This document shows positions 56,199 through 64,000 of a DNA stretch of 64,000 nt, in pieces (position 1 is the stretch's first letter; each line of letters begins with the position of its first letter). Below the pieces are notes generated by a model that worked only from the letters and a program-made list of their open reading frames with translations, was not told the origin of the DNA and searched no databases. Origin of the DNA: Scardovia wiggsiae F0424 (lineage in GTDB: Bacteria > Actinomycetota > Actinomycetes > Actinomycetales > Bifidobacteriaceae). The stretch is from positions 620,001 through 684,000 of the forward strand of contig NZ_AKCI01000001.1 of NCBI RefSeq assembly GCF_000269605.1. Reading direction: 5' to 3'. The position numbers were made by a program, and so were the translations under genes.

Positions 56199-57443
56199 CT
56201 ACTTGCTGCTGCCTTTATTTTTCAGCCACTCGTGGTATTCCCGCGAATACTGGTTGAACGTCTCACTGTTATCAGTGAATTTAGTTTCGCCTGTATCAGT
56301 ATTGACAGTCACAAAATACAGCCAGTTTCCCTGGACCGGATTGATCGCTGCTGCAATGGAAGCATCGTTGGCACTGCCGATCGGCGTGGGGGGAAGCCCC
56401 TTCTGTATACGCGAATTATAAGGGTCATTGGGATCTGCCAGCTGGGCGCTTGTCAGCTGGCTGGCATCATCAAGCCCCAGCCCGTATACATTGATAGCAT
56501 CCATGCCTAAAGGCATATCTTTGGCAAGCCTGTTTTCGATCACCCGGGCAACTTTGCCGTAATATTCTGACCTGTTGACCTCCGCACCAATGATCGACGC
56601 CTTGGTAAGTATCGTTTCCCGGTCTTTTCCGGAAGGGACTTTAAGATCATCAAGATGTCTGATACGCGCCTGCACTATCTGTTTCAGGACATCGCCGGCA
56701 CTGGCCGCATCTTTGATATCATACGTCCCCGGCTGCAGCCAGCCTTCAAAACTGCCTTTCGCCTCTGCGGGAAGTATTCCCGCACCTTTATTATCAATAA
56801 TTTTCCGGAAATCTGCCTCCGTGAGGTTATCTGCTGCTGCGGCAGCATTCCTGATTACTTTCTTTACCGTATCCCCTGCAACGATGTTAAGGATACTTTT
56901 TGCATTATTGGGATTGCTCAGGACAGTAACAACATCCGACGCCTTCATCCCTTTCTTAAGCTCAAAAGTCCCCGGCTGCAGGGACTGGGCCGCACCTGCT
57001 CCTGATGCGGCATTGCTGAAAGCGCAGGAGGTCCTGACTATCCCTGCCTGCTCCAGCCGCTGCGATATGGAGCTTGCACTTTCGCCCTTGGCGATGGTAA
57101 AGTTTACGCTTCCAGTGCCCGGCCCGGGATAATCTGAACAGTCTGCCATTTTTTGCGCTGATTCAGTGTTTCGCTTTGCTGCAGATATCCCTCTGACAGT
57201 ATAAAAAACCGCCGCAAGAAGGACGGCCGCAAGCAGTACAGCCAGTATTGCATGGGAAGCCCTGCGCCTCCCCTTATTCCGTCTGTCCCGTTCCCGGGCA
57301 TGCCTTAACGCTTTACGCCCGGCTGGAGGCGAAGATGGTGCAGAATGCCTGCCGCCGGTATGCGCGGCATGCGTATTGCCTTCATTCAGACGGTTCTCGA
57401 AGAAATCCATGAAATCGTCATGATCCCTTTCGTTATCTGACAT
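56199..57443 (-). CDS. mltG: Endolytic transglycosylase MltG
   Basis: MltG cuts nascent peptidoglycan and sets glycan strand length. A basic cytoplasmic N-terminus is followed by one membrane segment near residues 57-78. A LysM-like region comes next, then the YceG domain, with the catalytic Glu in ASIIGAEVN near 270 and the conserved Asp in GMDAINVYG. I chose the ATG at 57443 (414 residues) because GGAGG lies 5 nt upstream. It follows ruvX, as in many actinobacteria. Confidence 0.92.
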   Translation of the reverse strand: MSDNERDHDDFMDFFENRLNEGNTHAAHTGGRHSAPSSPPAGRKALRHARERDRRNKGRRRASHAILAVLLAAVLLAAVFYTVRGISAAKRNTESAQKMADCSDYPGPGTGSVNFTIAKGESASSISQRLEQAGIVRTSCAFSNAASGAGAAQSLQPGTFELKKGMKASDVVTVLSNPNNAKSILNIVAGDTVKKVIRNAAAAADNLTEADFRKIIDNKGAGILPAEAKGSFEGWLQPGTYDIKDAASAGDVLKQIVQARIRHLDDLKVPSGKDRETILTKASIIGAEVNRSEYYGKVARVIENRLAKDMPLGMDAINVYGLGLDDASQLTSAQLADPNDPYNSRIQKGLPPTPIGSANDASIAAAINPVQGNWLYFVTVNTDTGETKFTDNSETFNQYSREYHEWLKNKGSSK

Positions 57444-57540
57444 GAAGCCTCCAATCATCACTGCACGTGTTTCTTTTAAAATATCCTGAGCACGACCTTT
57501 GCATAATACCATATCATATTAGGCATAAGCTTTCAGCCGC

Positions 57541-58005
57541 TCAGCTCCCCTGCGGCGATACTGAGGACCTGTATGAATCCAGCGCGCTCTGCAGGATAAT
57601 AACGGCAGCCTGCTGGTCTACAGCCTGCCGATGGCGGCGCATGCCCATCCCTGCTTCGTGCAGCTGGGCATGGGCACTTACCGTAGTCATCCGTTCGTCT
57701 TTAAGCTCAACACTGGCATCGTACCCGTCCGCAGCCAGCCTTCTGGAGACCGCTTCGCTGAACCGGCGTGCTTTCTTTGCTGACCGGCCTTCATTGCCGT
57801 CAAGCTGCAAGGGGTACCCGACCACTACGTGCTGCACATTGTTATCTTCGATCAGCGCAATAACATCATCCAGAGCATAGAAGTAATCGCCAGAAACGGC
57901 TATATTCCTGTCAGGATGCGCAAAAGAAAGTTCAGGGTCGGACAGGGCAACGCCTATACGGGAATTGCCCGGATCCAGTCCCATCCATATTCCGCCGGCA
58001 GACAA
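57541..58005 (-). CDS. ruvX: RuvX/YqgF Holliday junction resolvase-like RNase
   Basis: YqgF-type proteins have an RNase H fold and act in 16S rRNA 5' processing or junction resolution. The active-site segments GLDPGNSRIGVALSD near residue 9, VVGYPLQLDG near 80 and KDERMTT near 115 match the family. The 154 residues are usual. The start is TTG at 58005 with GAGG 8 nt upstream, just past the alaS stop; an ATG at 57984 is possible. Confidence 0.92.
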   Translation of the reverse strand: MSAGGIWMGLDPGNSRIGVALSDPELSFAHPDRNIAVSGDYFYALDDVIALIEDNNVQHVVVGYPLQLDGNEGRSAKKARRFSEAVSRRLAADGYDASVELKDERMTTVSAHAQLHEAGMGMRRHRQAVDQQAAVIILQSALDSYRSSVSPQGS

Positions 58006-58008
58006 ACC

Positions 58009-60723
58009 CTAGGCCTCGCTGACCTGCTGGCTGCGGACCTGCTGCTCAACCGCCTGCAGTGCCTCGCCGATCTCCCGGGCGTCCTGCCCCCCGCCCTGGG
58101 CAAAATCAGGCTTCCCGCCGCCGCCGCCGCCAAGTATCACAGAAGCGCTGCGTACAAGGTCTCCGGCTTTTATACCGGAATCCTGGGCAGGCCCGTTGAC
58201 AGCAACGAAAATGACCGGCTTGCCTGTATCACTGCTTATCCCGGCAAGCGCCACGGCTGCCGGCCTGCCGCTGCCCAGCTGCGCACGGATATCAGTTACA
58301 GCCTTGCGCAGGGCATCGGCGGAACCGAAAGTGCCCACATCCTGGGTCACAGCAACCACAGGGCCGTCATCCTGCGCACCCTTTTTAACAAGCTGCGGGA
58401 CCATGCTTTCTATCTGCTGCTCATAGATCAGTGCAAGCTTGCTGTCCGATTCCCTGAGTTTCGCCTCAAGCTGGGAAACACGCCCTTCTATTTCATCCGG
58501 ACGCGCATTGAGCCCATCTGCAAGGCGGCTGACCATCATATGCTGGCTGTGGGTGAACTCGTAAGATTTTTCCCCCACAAGTGCTTCTATCCTGCGCAGG
58601 CCTGTGCCTACCGAGGACTCGGACACCAGCGTGAACGACCCGATCGTCCCCGTACGCCGGGCATGGGTCCCGCCGCACAGTTCCCTGCTCCAGCCGTCTG
58701 AGCCAATAGTCACGACGCGCACGATGTCACCGTATTTATCGCCAAAAAGATGCATAGCCCCAAGCTCCATGGCGTCATTGATCGGCATGTTCTTCCATGT
58801 CACTTCAAGGTCATCACGGATGCGCGCATTAACACGGGCTTCGATCTCATCGAGCTGCGGGCGCGTCAGGGCCTTTGACCAATGGAAATCAAAACGCAGA
58901 CGGTCGGGATCAACAACGGAACCGCTCTGGGTCGCTTTATCGCCAAGCACTTCACGCACCACTTTATGCAGTATATGCGTTGCAGTGTGCGAATGGGTCA
59001 TGCCAATACGCCGCGGGATATCAACAGAAGATGATACTTCATCCCCAACATGCAGTGTCCCTTCAGCCAGCCGGCAATGGTGCACGTACAGATCCTTAAC
59101 AGGCTTCTGGACATCATCGACTTCAGCCGTAGCGCCGTTATCGCTGGATATCTCACCATAATCAGCCATCTGTCCGCCCTGTTCGGCATAAAATGGAGTG
59201 CGGTCAAGGATGATCTCTACCGTTGCAGGGCCGGCTGCTTCCTGCACTGCCCCCCGCTCATCATCGATAATGGCAAGCACCCGCCCGCGGCTCGAATACT
59301 CTTTATATCCTGTAAATTCGATGGGGGCTTCAAGCGCCTTCTTTATATCGTCGTACACACTTAAATCAACGTTATGGCGTTTTTTCAGCGCATCGGCCCG
59401 TGCACGGGATTTCTGCTCCGCCATAAGCTCCCTGAACTTATGGGTATCCACAGCGATCCCCTGCTCTGCGGCGATCTCAGTTGTCAGCTCAATGGGGAAA
59501 CCATACGTATCATGCAGGGCAAACGCATCGCTGCCGGAAACGACCGGCCTCCCATCGATTTCCTGCTGCGTATCCTGCTTCGCCTTGCGGATGGCGGTAT
59601 CAAGGATAACCGACCCCTGGTCCAGGGTACGCCTGAAGGCAGCTTCCTCGCCGTACGCAGTTTCACAGACAGAATCGAAATTGGTATCCAGCTCGGGATA
59701 GCTCAGCCTCATCTGTTCCTGGGATACGGGAAGGAGATGCGGCAGGACTTCCTGCTCTACGCCGAGCATTTTCATTGCACGGATACTGCGCCTGAGAAGG
59801 CGCCGCAGGACATATCCGCGCCCTTCATTGCTTGGCCGCACACCGTCGCCCATAATCATCAGTGCTGACCGTATATGGTCTGCAACAACGCGGAAACGGA
59901 TATCATGGCCGGCATCATCCCCGTAGGACAGGCCGGACAGGCGTTCTGCTTCAGCGATCACAGGGAATATCTCATCGGTCTCATAAATATTCTGCTTGCC
60001 CTGGAGAAGGTATGCCACACGTTCAAGGCCCATACCCGTATCAATGTTCTTGCTGTCAAGCTCGCCAACAATATGGAGGTCAGTTTTTGACTTCACATTA
60101 TCGACTTCAAAATTCTCAAAGACAAGGTCCCATATCTCAATATAACGTGTTTCGGAAGCGATGGGGCCGCCGTCCGGACCATACTCCGGCCCTCTGTCCA
60201 CATAGATCTCCGTGCACGGCCCGCCGGGCCCCGGACCTCCTGTAGTCCAGAAGTTATCTTCCATACCGAGCACCTGCATATGTTCGGGGTCCATTCCCTC
60301 GTTACGCCACAATGCACGCGCCTCATCATCATCGGTATAGGTGGTGACCCATAATGTATCTTTATCGAAACCGTACCCGCCCTGATCCTGCGGCGAGGTC
60401 AGCAGATCCCATGCATAGTGGATCGCCTCCTCTTTGAAATAGTCGCCGAAAGAGAAATTGCCCAGCATCTGGAAGAAGGTACCGTGCCGTGTAGTCTTCC
60501 CTACCTCATCAATATCAAGCGTACGCACACATTTCTGATTGCTTGCCATGCGGCGCGACGGAGGCGTCTGCTCCCCGAGAAGATAAGGGATAAAAGGGAC
60601 CATGCCGGCGATCGTAAAAAGCGTAGTCGGATTAGGGGAGATCAGAGAAGCGGAAGGCGTCACCAGATGGCCGTGTTTCTCAAAATAAGCCAAAAACCGC
60701 TTCGCAATTTCTGATGTACGCAT
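58009..60723 (-). CDS. alaS: Alanine--tRNA ligase
   Basis: AlaRS charges tRNA-Ala. The N-terminal class II core starts at [14 protein letters not shown] and has the [13 protein letters not shown] motif 2 loop near residue 165. The editing domain carries the zinc pattern HTATHILH near 590 and [10 protein letters not shown] near 690. The C-terminal C-Ala segment is rich in glycine ([15 protein letters not shown] near 865). The 904 residues are normal. The ATG follows AAAGGAG. It has its own upstream terminator, so it is transcribed separately from the DUF6167-like gene. I see no T-box in the 260-bp upstream region. Confidence 0.97.
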   Translation of the reverse strand: MRTSEIAKRFLAYFEKHGHLVTPSASLISPNPTTLFTIAGMVPFIPYLLGEQTPPSRRMASNQKCVRTLDIDEVGKTTRHGTFFQMLGNFSFGDYFKEEAIHYAWDLLTSPQDQGGYGFDKDTLWVTTYTDDDEARALWRNEGMDPEHMQVLGMEDNFWTTGGPGPGGPCTEIYVDRGPEYGPDGGPIASETRYIEIWDLVFENFEVDNVKSKTDLHIVGELDSKNIDTGMGLERVAYLLQGKQNIYETDEIFPVIAEAERLSGLSYGDDAGHDIRFRVVADHIRSALMIMGDGVRPSNEGRGYVLRRLLRRSIRAMKMLGVEQEVLPHLLPVSQEQMRLSYPELDTNFDSVCETAYGEEAAFRRTLDQGSVILDTAIRKAKQDTQQEIDGRPVVSGSDAFALHDTYGFPIELTTEIAAEQGIAVDTHKFRELMAEQKSRARADALKKRHNVDLSVYDDIKKALEAPIEFTGYKEYSSRGRVLAIIDDERGAVQEAAGPATVEIILDRTPFYAEQGGQMADYGEISSDNGATAEVDDVQKPVKDLYVHHCRLAEGTLHVGDEVSSSVDIPRRIGMTHSHTATHILHKVVREVLGDKATQSGSVVDPDRLRFDFHWSKALTRPQLDEIEARVNARIRDDLEVTWKNMPINDAMELGAMHLFGDKYGDIVRVVTIGSDGWSRELCGGTHARRTGTIGSFTLVSESSVGTGLRRIEALVGEKSYEFTHSQHMMVSRLADGLNARPDEIEGRVSQLEAKLRESDSKLALIYEQQIESMVPQLVKKGAQDDGPVVAVTQDVGTFGSADALRKAVTDIRAQLGSGRPAAVALAGISSDTGKPVIFVAVNGPAQDSGIKAGDLVRSASVILGGGGGGKPDFAQGGGQDAREIGEALQAVEQQVRSQQVSEA

Positions 60724-60917
60724 ACGAATCTCCTTTAGTTTTCCTATACTCCGGTCCTGGTCGCACTTTTACAGATTCAAATTGTAACCCATGCCAATGA
60801 TGAAATGCCGCAGGACGCTGTCAGCAGAAGCACAGCCAGCCGATTGGCTGCGTTACAAGGATTTCTGGCCCTCTAACGGGGTATGCGGCCCCATTTGCAC
60901 GCATCAGCCGGACATAT

Positions 60918-60945
60918 ACAAAAGCGGGTGGCCTGCACCACCCGC
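60918..60945 (-). terminator. Intrinsic terminator before alaS
   Basis: GCGGGTGG and CCACCCGC form a perfect 8-bp stem with a 6-nt loop, followed on the minus strand by TTTTGT. It lies 40 bp past the end of the 60985 gene and isolates it from alaS. The remaining region 60724-60917 contains a TACAAT-like -10 but no clear promoter. Confidence 0.88.
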
Positions 60946-60984
60946 CTGAACTGCCCGTCACTGTGTATCTGCAGTATTTTAATT

Positions 60985-61248
60985 TTACTGCTTCCTGTCA
61001 GATCCAGACCGGGACACATATTTTTCTACATAATCGGCATTCAGCTGGCTCTCGCGGTCTTTCCTGTAGCTGTTGAAATCTTCAAACAGGCCGCGCAGCG
61101 TCCGCATAGCAACGTTCTCCTGGTCAGGCCCCAGGACAAATTCACGGGCATGTTTGGGAGTATGGTCTTTTACATACGCATTAGCCTTAGCAACGGTCAT
61201 AACACCGGCAACGAATCCCATGCTGAACCAAAAAATCCTTTTAAACAC
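60985..61248 (-). CDS. Small membrane protein, DUF6167-like
   Basis: This 87-residue protein has one N-terminal hydrophobic helix (IFWFSMGFVAGVMTV, residues 5-19) and a polar helical tail. Its size and its place between a DUF948 protein and alaS match a conserved actinobacterial small membrane protein (DUF6167); function is unknown. I chose the GTG at 61248, 8 nt after AAAAGG; the GTG at 61257 is too close to that site. Confidence 0.78.
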   Translation of the reverse strand: MFKRIFWFSMGFVAGVMTVAKANAYVKDHTPKHAREFVLGPDQENVAMRTLRGLFEDFNSYRKDRESQLNADYVEKYVSRSGSDRKQ

Positions 61249-61266
61249 GATATACACCTTTTCTGC

Positions 61267-61722
61267 TTAATCGTTGGCAGACGACGGACCGGCGGCCGCA
61301 TCATCCGATGCTACATGCGCACCTGTAACAGCTTGGTCCGATCCGGCATCGTCATCTTTTTTATGACGCCTGCTGCTGATAAAATCAAGCGCTGTCTGCT
61401 TAACAGCATAGAAAGCTGAAGCAATTTTGATGATCGGCTTGCCCAGTATCGAGCCATACAGATCAGTCAGGGCAGTAATATTATTGGTCGTTGTGCTCAC
61501 AGCCCCGGTCATCTTATTGGCATCATCAAGGCTCTGGTTGACTTTCCTGACCGTATCAACGCTTTCATCGAGCGCCGGGATAGTATGGTCGCCGGCATCT
61601 TTGACCGTTGTTGCGATCTGATCAAAAAGCCTGCCCAGCCTGATAAGGGGATAAATCATGAATCCAGCGAGTATTGCGAATGCAATTGCTGCGATAAGAC
61701 CAGCAATTTGTCCAGCATCCAT
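61267..61722 (-). CDS. DUF948 membrane-anchored helical protein
   Basis: DUF948 proteins have one N-terminal membrane helix (IAGLIAAIAFAILAGFMIYPLIRL, about residues 6-28) followed by a long amphipathic coiled segment (31-125). This resembles methyl-accepting protein tails and is linked to envelope stress in some bacteria; function is not known. The 151 residues end in a polar Asp/Ala/Ser tail. The ATG follows AGAGGTCAGG, 18 bp before the next gene. Confidence 0.85.
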   Translation of the reverse strand: MDAGQIAGLIAAIAFAILAGFMIYPLIRLGRLFDQIATTVKDAGDHTIPALDESVDTVRKVNQSLDDANKMTGAVSTTTNNITALTDLYGSILGKPIIKIASAFYAVKQTALDFISSRRHKKDDDAGSDQAVTGAHVASDDAAAGPSSAND

Positions 61723-61740
61723 CCTGACCTCTTTCCATAA

Positions 61741-61786
61741 GGAAGACCGGAACCTGCATCAGCTGCTGATGCGTTCCCAGTCTTCT
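61741..61786 (-). other. Imperfect stem-loop between phosphatase and DUF948 genes
   Basis: GGAAGAC, GGAAC and GCATCAG on one side pair with GTCTTC, GTTCC and CTGATGC on the other, giving about 18 pairs with two small bulges. It lies in the leader of the DUF948 gene, 20 nt before its start, and after the phosphatase stop. It could be a terminator of the phosphatase gene without T-run, or a leader control element. Confidence 0.5.
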
Positions 61787-61870
61787 AACAGATACTATTA
61801 TGTATTCCTCTCTAGGGTACCATGATATACGGTCGTACTGTGATCTGCAGCCGGCAGCGGCGGCACCCGG

Positions 61871-62560
61871 CTACTCGTTATATCCCGCAACGGAGATTGC
61901 ACTGTCCAGCGTTTTACCGGTGTCGAAATCAAAACGCGTGATGCTGCCGTTGGCGGGGCGCCGGGTAAGGTCGTACCCCTCCGGCGCAAAGCGCGACATC
62001 ATGCTCAGCAAAGTGTTGCCATGCGATATCTGGAGGACAGGGCTGCCGTCCGGAAGCCCCCATTCCTCAGCCGTCCGGGCGATGAGTGCAAACCCGGAAT
62101 CAATACGCGCCCAATATTCAGCATCAGATTCAGCATCGTGGAAAGGATCGGCCTCTTTAAGGAAATCCCGGGTAGCTGCAAGCCCGTATTTTTCAACGAT
62201 CGATGCATAGCCCGGCGCGCCGTGCGGGGCACCTGCAGCCCACCATGCTTCACCCATATCGTGCCCTTCAAAATACCCGTAGAACTGCTCACGGAAAGCA
62301 GCATCAGAGATGAACGGACGCGGACCCGTACTGCTGGCCCAGCAGGTATTAGCATCCAATATGGCCTGCGCTGTCTGCTGCGCGCGCGTGGTATCCGAAC
62401 AGAAAGCAGCACTGAAACCAATATTTTTGAGCCTGTCCCCCGCCTTCAGGGCATCCTCGACCCCTGCCTCAGTCAAAGGCGAATTGGACCATCCCTGAAG
62501 CCTGTTATACCTGTTGAAATAGGTCTGTCCATGGCGGACGATGTACATATGTAAAAGCAT
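61871..62560 (-). CDS. Histidine phosphatase family protein
   Basis: This is a phosphoglycerate mutase-like phosphatase. The catalytic RHG motif is in MYIVRHGQT near residue 9, and the SDTTRAQQTA segment near 55 and a later SHGN near 186 supply the other catalytic residues. The 229 residues fit the broad family. Substrates vary (sugar phosphates, cofactors) and cannot be named here. The ATG at 62560 or the one at 62548 could start it. Confidence 0.88.
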   Translation of the reverse strand: MLLHMYIVRHGQTYFNRYNRLQGWSNSPLTEAGVEDALKAGDRLKNIGFSAAFCSDTTRAQQTAQAILDANTCWASSTGPRPFISDAAFREQFYGYFEGHDMGEAWWAAGAPHGAPGYASIVEKYGLAATRDFLKEADPFHDAESDAEYWARIDSGFALIARTAEEWGLPDGSPVLQISHGNTLLSMMSRFAPEGYDLTRRPANGSITRFDFDTGKTLDSAISVAGYNE

Positions 62561-62634
62561 ACTTCCATTATTTCACCGCACCGCAACTTTTCCGGAGCTG
62601 ATCAAAAGGGATGTCTCAATAGGACGTTACTCAC

Positions 62635-63246
62635 CTACTTCACCGCCGAAGCAAACACATAATCTTTATAAGCTTTATCCACATTCCTAATATAAGTATA
62701 ATTACTAGGATTAGAACCAGCCCCCAAATCCACTTTTTCCCCTTTGTGATGGACAACCCCATCATCATCAGTAACATCCCGTTTATACACCAAATCAGCA
62801 GGCTTTCTGCACCATGTGATGAACTCATACTCCTTCACGTCATACACCCACATACCACGACGGCGGGTACGGATATTACGAGCAAAATCCCTACCATACG
62901 CCCTACGCAAACTATCCACCGTCACAGCCCTCTGCGGATACCGGGAATCATAATAAGACACAGCAGCCTCCACTTCCTCCACCTGATCAGCAGGAATAGG
63001 ATCCCCAGGCCACCGGGAAGGATCCGACTCAAACGAAAACCCCTTCGGAGCATCACGAAACGGAACACCCCTACCCACAAACTCACGGATCATCTCCGAC
63101 GCCACATACGCATTCTCCCTGGCAACACGACGCCTCTCAGCCGCACACCAGGACCACACACCACCAGCCACCACACCACCAACAACAAGCACACACACCA
63201 GCACACCAACAACACGATGCCCACACGCCCTCAACCACACTGTCAC
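62635..63246 (-). CDS. Membrane-anchored protein of unknown function
   Basis: I do not recognise this 203-residue protein. A single N-terminal hydrophobic helix (residues 12-32) is rich in Val and Gly, and the rest is exposed and polar, with conserved-looking W/Y residues (GMWVYDVKEYEFITW; YTYIRNVDKAYKDY at the end). It is probably anchored with an outside domain. Codon use differs sharply from the neighbours: the coding strand is G/T-rich (GTG, GTT, TGG, TGT) and lacks the ATA-rich style of the region, which suggests transfer. I chose the GTG at 63246, preceded by GGTAGGTGGGGG; an upstream TTG at 63270 is possible. A small ORF lies 8 nt upstream. Confidence 0.75.
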   Translation of the reverse strand: MTVWLRACGHRVVGVLVCVLVVGGVVAGGVWSWCAAERRRVARENAYVASEMIREFVGRGVPFRDAPKGFSFESDPSRWPGDPIPADQVEEVEAAVSYYDSRYPQRAVTVDSLRRAYGRDFARNIRTRRRGMWVYDVKEYEFITWCRKPADLVYKRDVTDDDGVVHHKGEKVDLGAGSNPSNYTYIRNVDKAYKDYVFASAVK

Positions 63247-63254
63247 ACCCCCAC

Positions 63255-63395
63255 CTACCGAACATCCCAAGCAAACACACTCAAATCAAACGAACCCATC
63301 TTCTCCAACCACACCCGGCAATCAGAAGCCTTCACCTCCAAGGCACTGATCTCTTCAGACAACGAAGATTTCAACACCCCAACTCGAATCCTCAC
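63255..63395 (-). CDS. Unrecognised 46-aa small ORF before the membrane-anchored protein
   Basis: This short frame starts with GTG at 63395, 8 nt after AAGGG (a second GTG at 63404 gives 49 aa), and ends 8 nt before the next gene. The peptide begins VRIRVGVLKSSLSEEIS and ends SFDLSVFAWDVR. The middle can form a helix with regular Leu/Val spacing. It has the same G/T-rich codon use as the following gene, which supports it as real and as part of a two-gene operon. It is not in any family that I know. It could be a secreted or partner peptide, or the tail of a larger lost gene. Confidence 0.5.
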   Translation of the reverse strand: MRIRVGVLKSSLSEEISALEVKASDCRVWLEKMGSFDLSVFAWDVR

Positions 63396-63455
63396 AATAA
63401 CCACCCTTCATATTGTTGTTATTTATTGTATACAGTTTTGTATGTTCCCTAGTCA

Positions 63456-63484
63456 TTTATACTAATAACCCCAAAAGACGTGAA
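63456..63484 (-). promoter_or_regulatory. Promoter of the small ORF operon
   Basis: TTCACG (63479-63484) and TATAAA (63456-63461) with 17-bp spacing on the minus strand match sigma-70-like hexamers in 4 and 5 of 6 positions. It would give a leader of about 50 nt before the small ORF. Confidence 0.5.
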
Positions 63485-63508
63485 CATAAACATACATACC
63501 TGTCTTTT

Positions 63509-63534
63509 TTTATAGCCATAGTTATGGCTATAAA
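63509..63534. promoter_or_regulatory. Perfect palindrome between divergent genes
   Basis: TTTATAGCCATA and TATGGCTATAAA are perfect 12-bp arms with a 2-nt centre. It lies 25 bp upstream of the -35 of the small ORF operon and about 55 bp before the promoter of the C-S lyase gene. A dimeric regulator site between divergent promoters is likely. Its regulator is unknown. Confidence 0.6.
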
Positions 63535-63588
63535 GACCGGCTTGATCAATATTACCTACAATGGCATAGCAGCTACTACACTATACAG

Positions 63589-63618
63589 TTGAACGTTTAC
63601 GGGTATGAACTGTAAATA
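63589..63618 (+). promoter_or_regulatory. Possible promoter of the C-S lyase gene
   Basis: TTGAAC (63589-63594) and TAAATA (63613-63618) with 18-bp spacing, about 40 nt before the ATG at 63658. Confidence 0.4.
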
Positions 63619-63657
63619 AAAGTAAATATCCATCACACACAGTGCAGGACGGAAAAT

Positions 63658-64000
63658 ATGCCTGATTTTGATTTTGACGCGGTGGACCGCACACATATCA
63701 ATTCTGTGAAATGGGATGTCGCACCGGGGGAACTGCCTATGTGGGTCGCCGATATGGATTTTGCGACTGCCCCCACCGTTATTGACGCTGTTAAACAGCG
63801 TATGGCAAATCCCACGTACGGATACTCCTTTATCCCGGAAGAGTATAATCAGGCTGTTTCATCATGGTGGAAAAGGCGCCATGATCATGATATTGACCCT
63901 CACAATATTATTTTTGCTACAGGTGTTATTCCCGCCATTTCTTCGGCAGTGAGATACCTGACCAACCCTGCGGAAAAAATCGTGATCCAGTCGCCTGTAT
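63658..64000 (+). CDS. PatB/MalY-type pyridoxal-phosphate C-S lyase, cut at the window end
   Basis: These fold-type I PLP enzymes act as cystathionine beta-lyases or cysteine desulfhydrases. The first 114 residues are visible. They include RTHINSVKWDV near residue 11, ELPMWVADMDF near 25 and PTYGYSF near 52, all typical of the family, and the start of the PLP domain (IIFATGVIPAISSAV near 84). The PLP lysine is outside the window. The ATG follows GGACGGA at 5 nt. It is divergent from the small ORF operon, with a palindrome between them, so sulfur-amino-acid control is possible. Confidence 0.88.
   Translation, partial: MPDFDFDAVDRTHINSVKWDVAPGELPMWVADMDFATAPTVIDAVKQRMANPTYGYSFIPEEYNQAVSSWWKRRHDHDIDPHNIIFATGVIPAISSAVRYLTNPAEKIVIQSPV

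Noticed and set aside
60724-60984. A T-box or riboswitch before alaS
   Set aside because: The 260 bp contain an upstream gene's terminator and no T-box bulge or specifier loop that I can find.

Overview
This window is 64 kb of an actinobacterial chromosome, most likely from the family Bifidobacteriaceae; I cannot name the genus or species. The evidence is the complete order pyrB-I-C-F-K-D-E, a Suf iron-sulfur operon (sufB-D-C-S-U-T) with no adjacent SufR or IscR regulator, a GlnE adenylyltransferase, a GT4-type glycogen synthase, a TrmI tRNA methyltransferase, the alaS-ruvX-mltG group, and a perfect actinobacterial LexA box before uvrA. GC content looks to be in the low to mid 50s percent by eye. 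Nearly everything is core metabolism and information processing. I see no rRNA, CRISPR array, insertion sequence, prophage or recognisable defence island. One tRNA gene (Leu, GAG) is present.

Layout. 1-5.2 kb: nucleotide excision repair genes uvrA and uvrC (uvrC runs off the left edge), with a LexA box and a possible small ORF before uvrA. 5.2-7.9 kb: an ABC-F ATPase and a LysR regulator. 7.9-14.6 kb: the full de novo UMP operon, translationally coupled throughout. 14.9-20.2 kb: a CPA1 sodium/proton antiporter converging on glnE. 20.4-24.8 kb: nucleoside salvage (two nucleoside hydrolases, a CNT transporter, thymidine kinase). 24.8-32.7 kb: an MFS exporter, trmI, glgA, a small membrane protein, hemW and lepA. 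32.9-35.8 kb: rpsT, a TRIC-like membrane protein, rplY and an AlkD-like protein. 35.9-44.3 kb: an acyl-CoA synthetase, a Gfo/Idh oxidoreductase, and the operon rsmE-HIT-phoH-ybeY-corC-era. 44.4-47.5 kb: tRNA-Leu, a uracil permease and glgC. 47.5-55.4 kb: the Suf operon and pyrG. 55.6-62.6 kb: an orphan prepilin peptidase, then alaS-ruvX-mltG with two small envelope proteins and a histidine phosphatase. 62.6-64 kb: a G/T-skewed two-gene unit of unknown function, divergent from a PatB/MalY-type C-S lyase that runs off the right edge.

How the genes fit together. Pyrimidine metabolism dominates: UMP synthesis, CTP synthase, uracil uptake, nucleoside uptake, nucleoside cleavage and thymidine kinase all lie within 48 kb. 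The glycogen genes glgA and glgC are 18 kb apart. Ribosome biogenesis and quality control (era, ybeY, rsmE, lepA, rpsT, rplY, trmI) form a second theme.

The least explained parts are the 62.6-63.4 kb pair with its upstream palindrome, the small ORF that contains the uvrA LexA box, nested inverted repeats between pyrG and sufB, and several genes that look leaderless. I did not find a clearly new multi-gene system.
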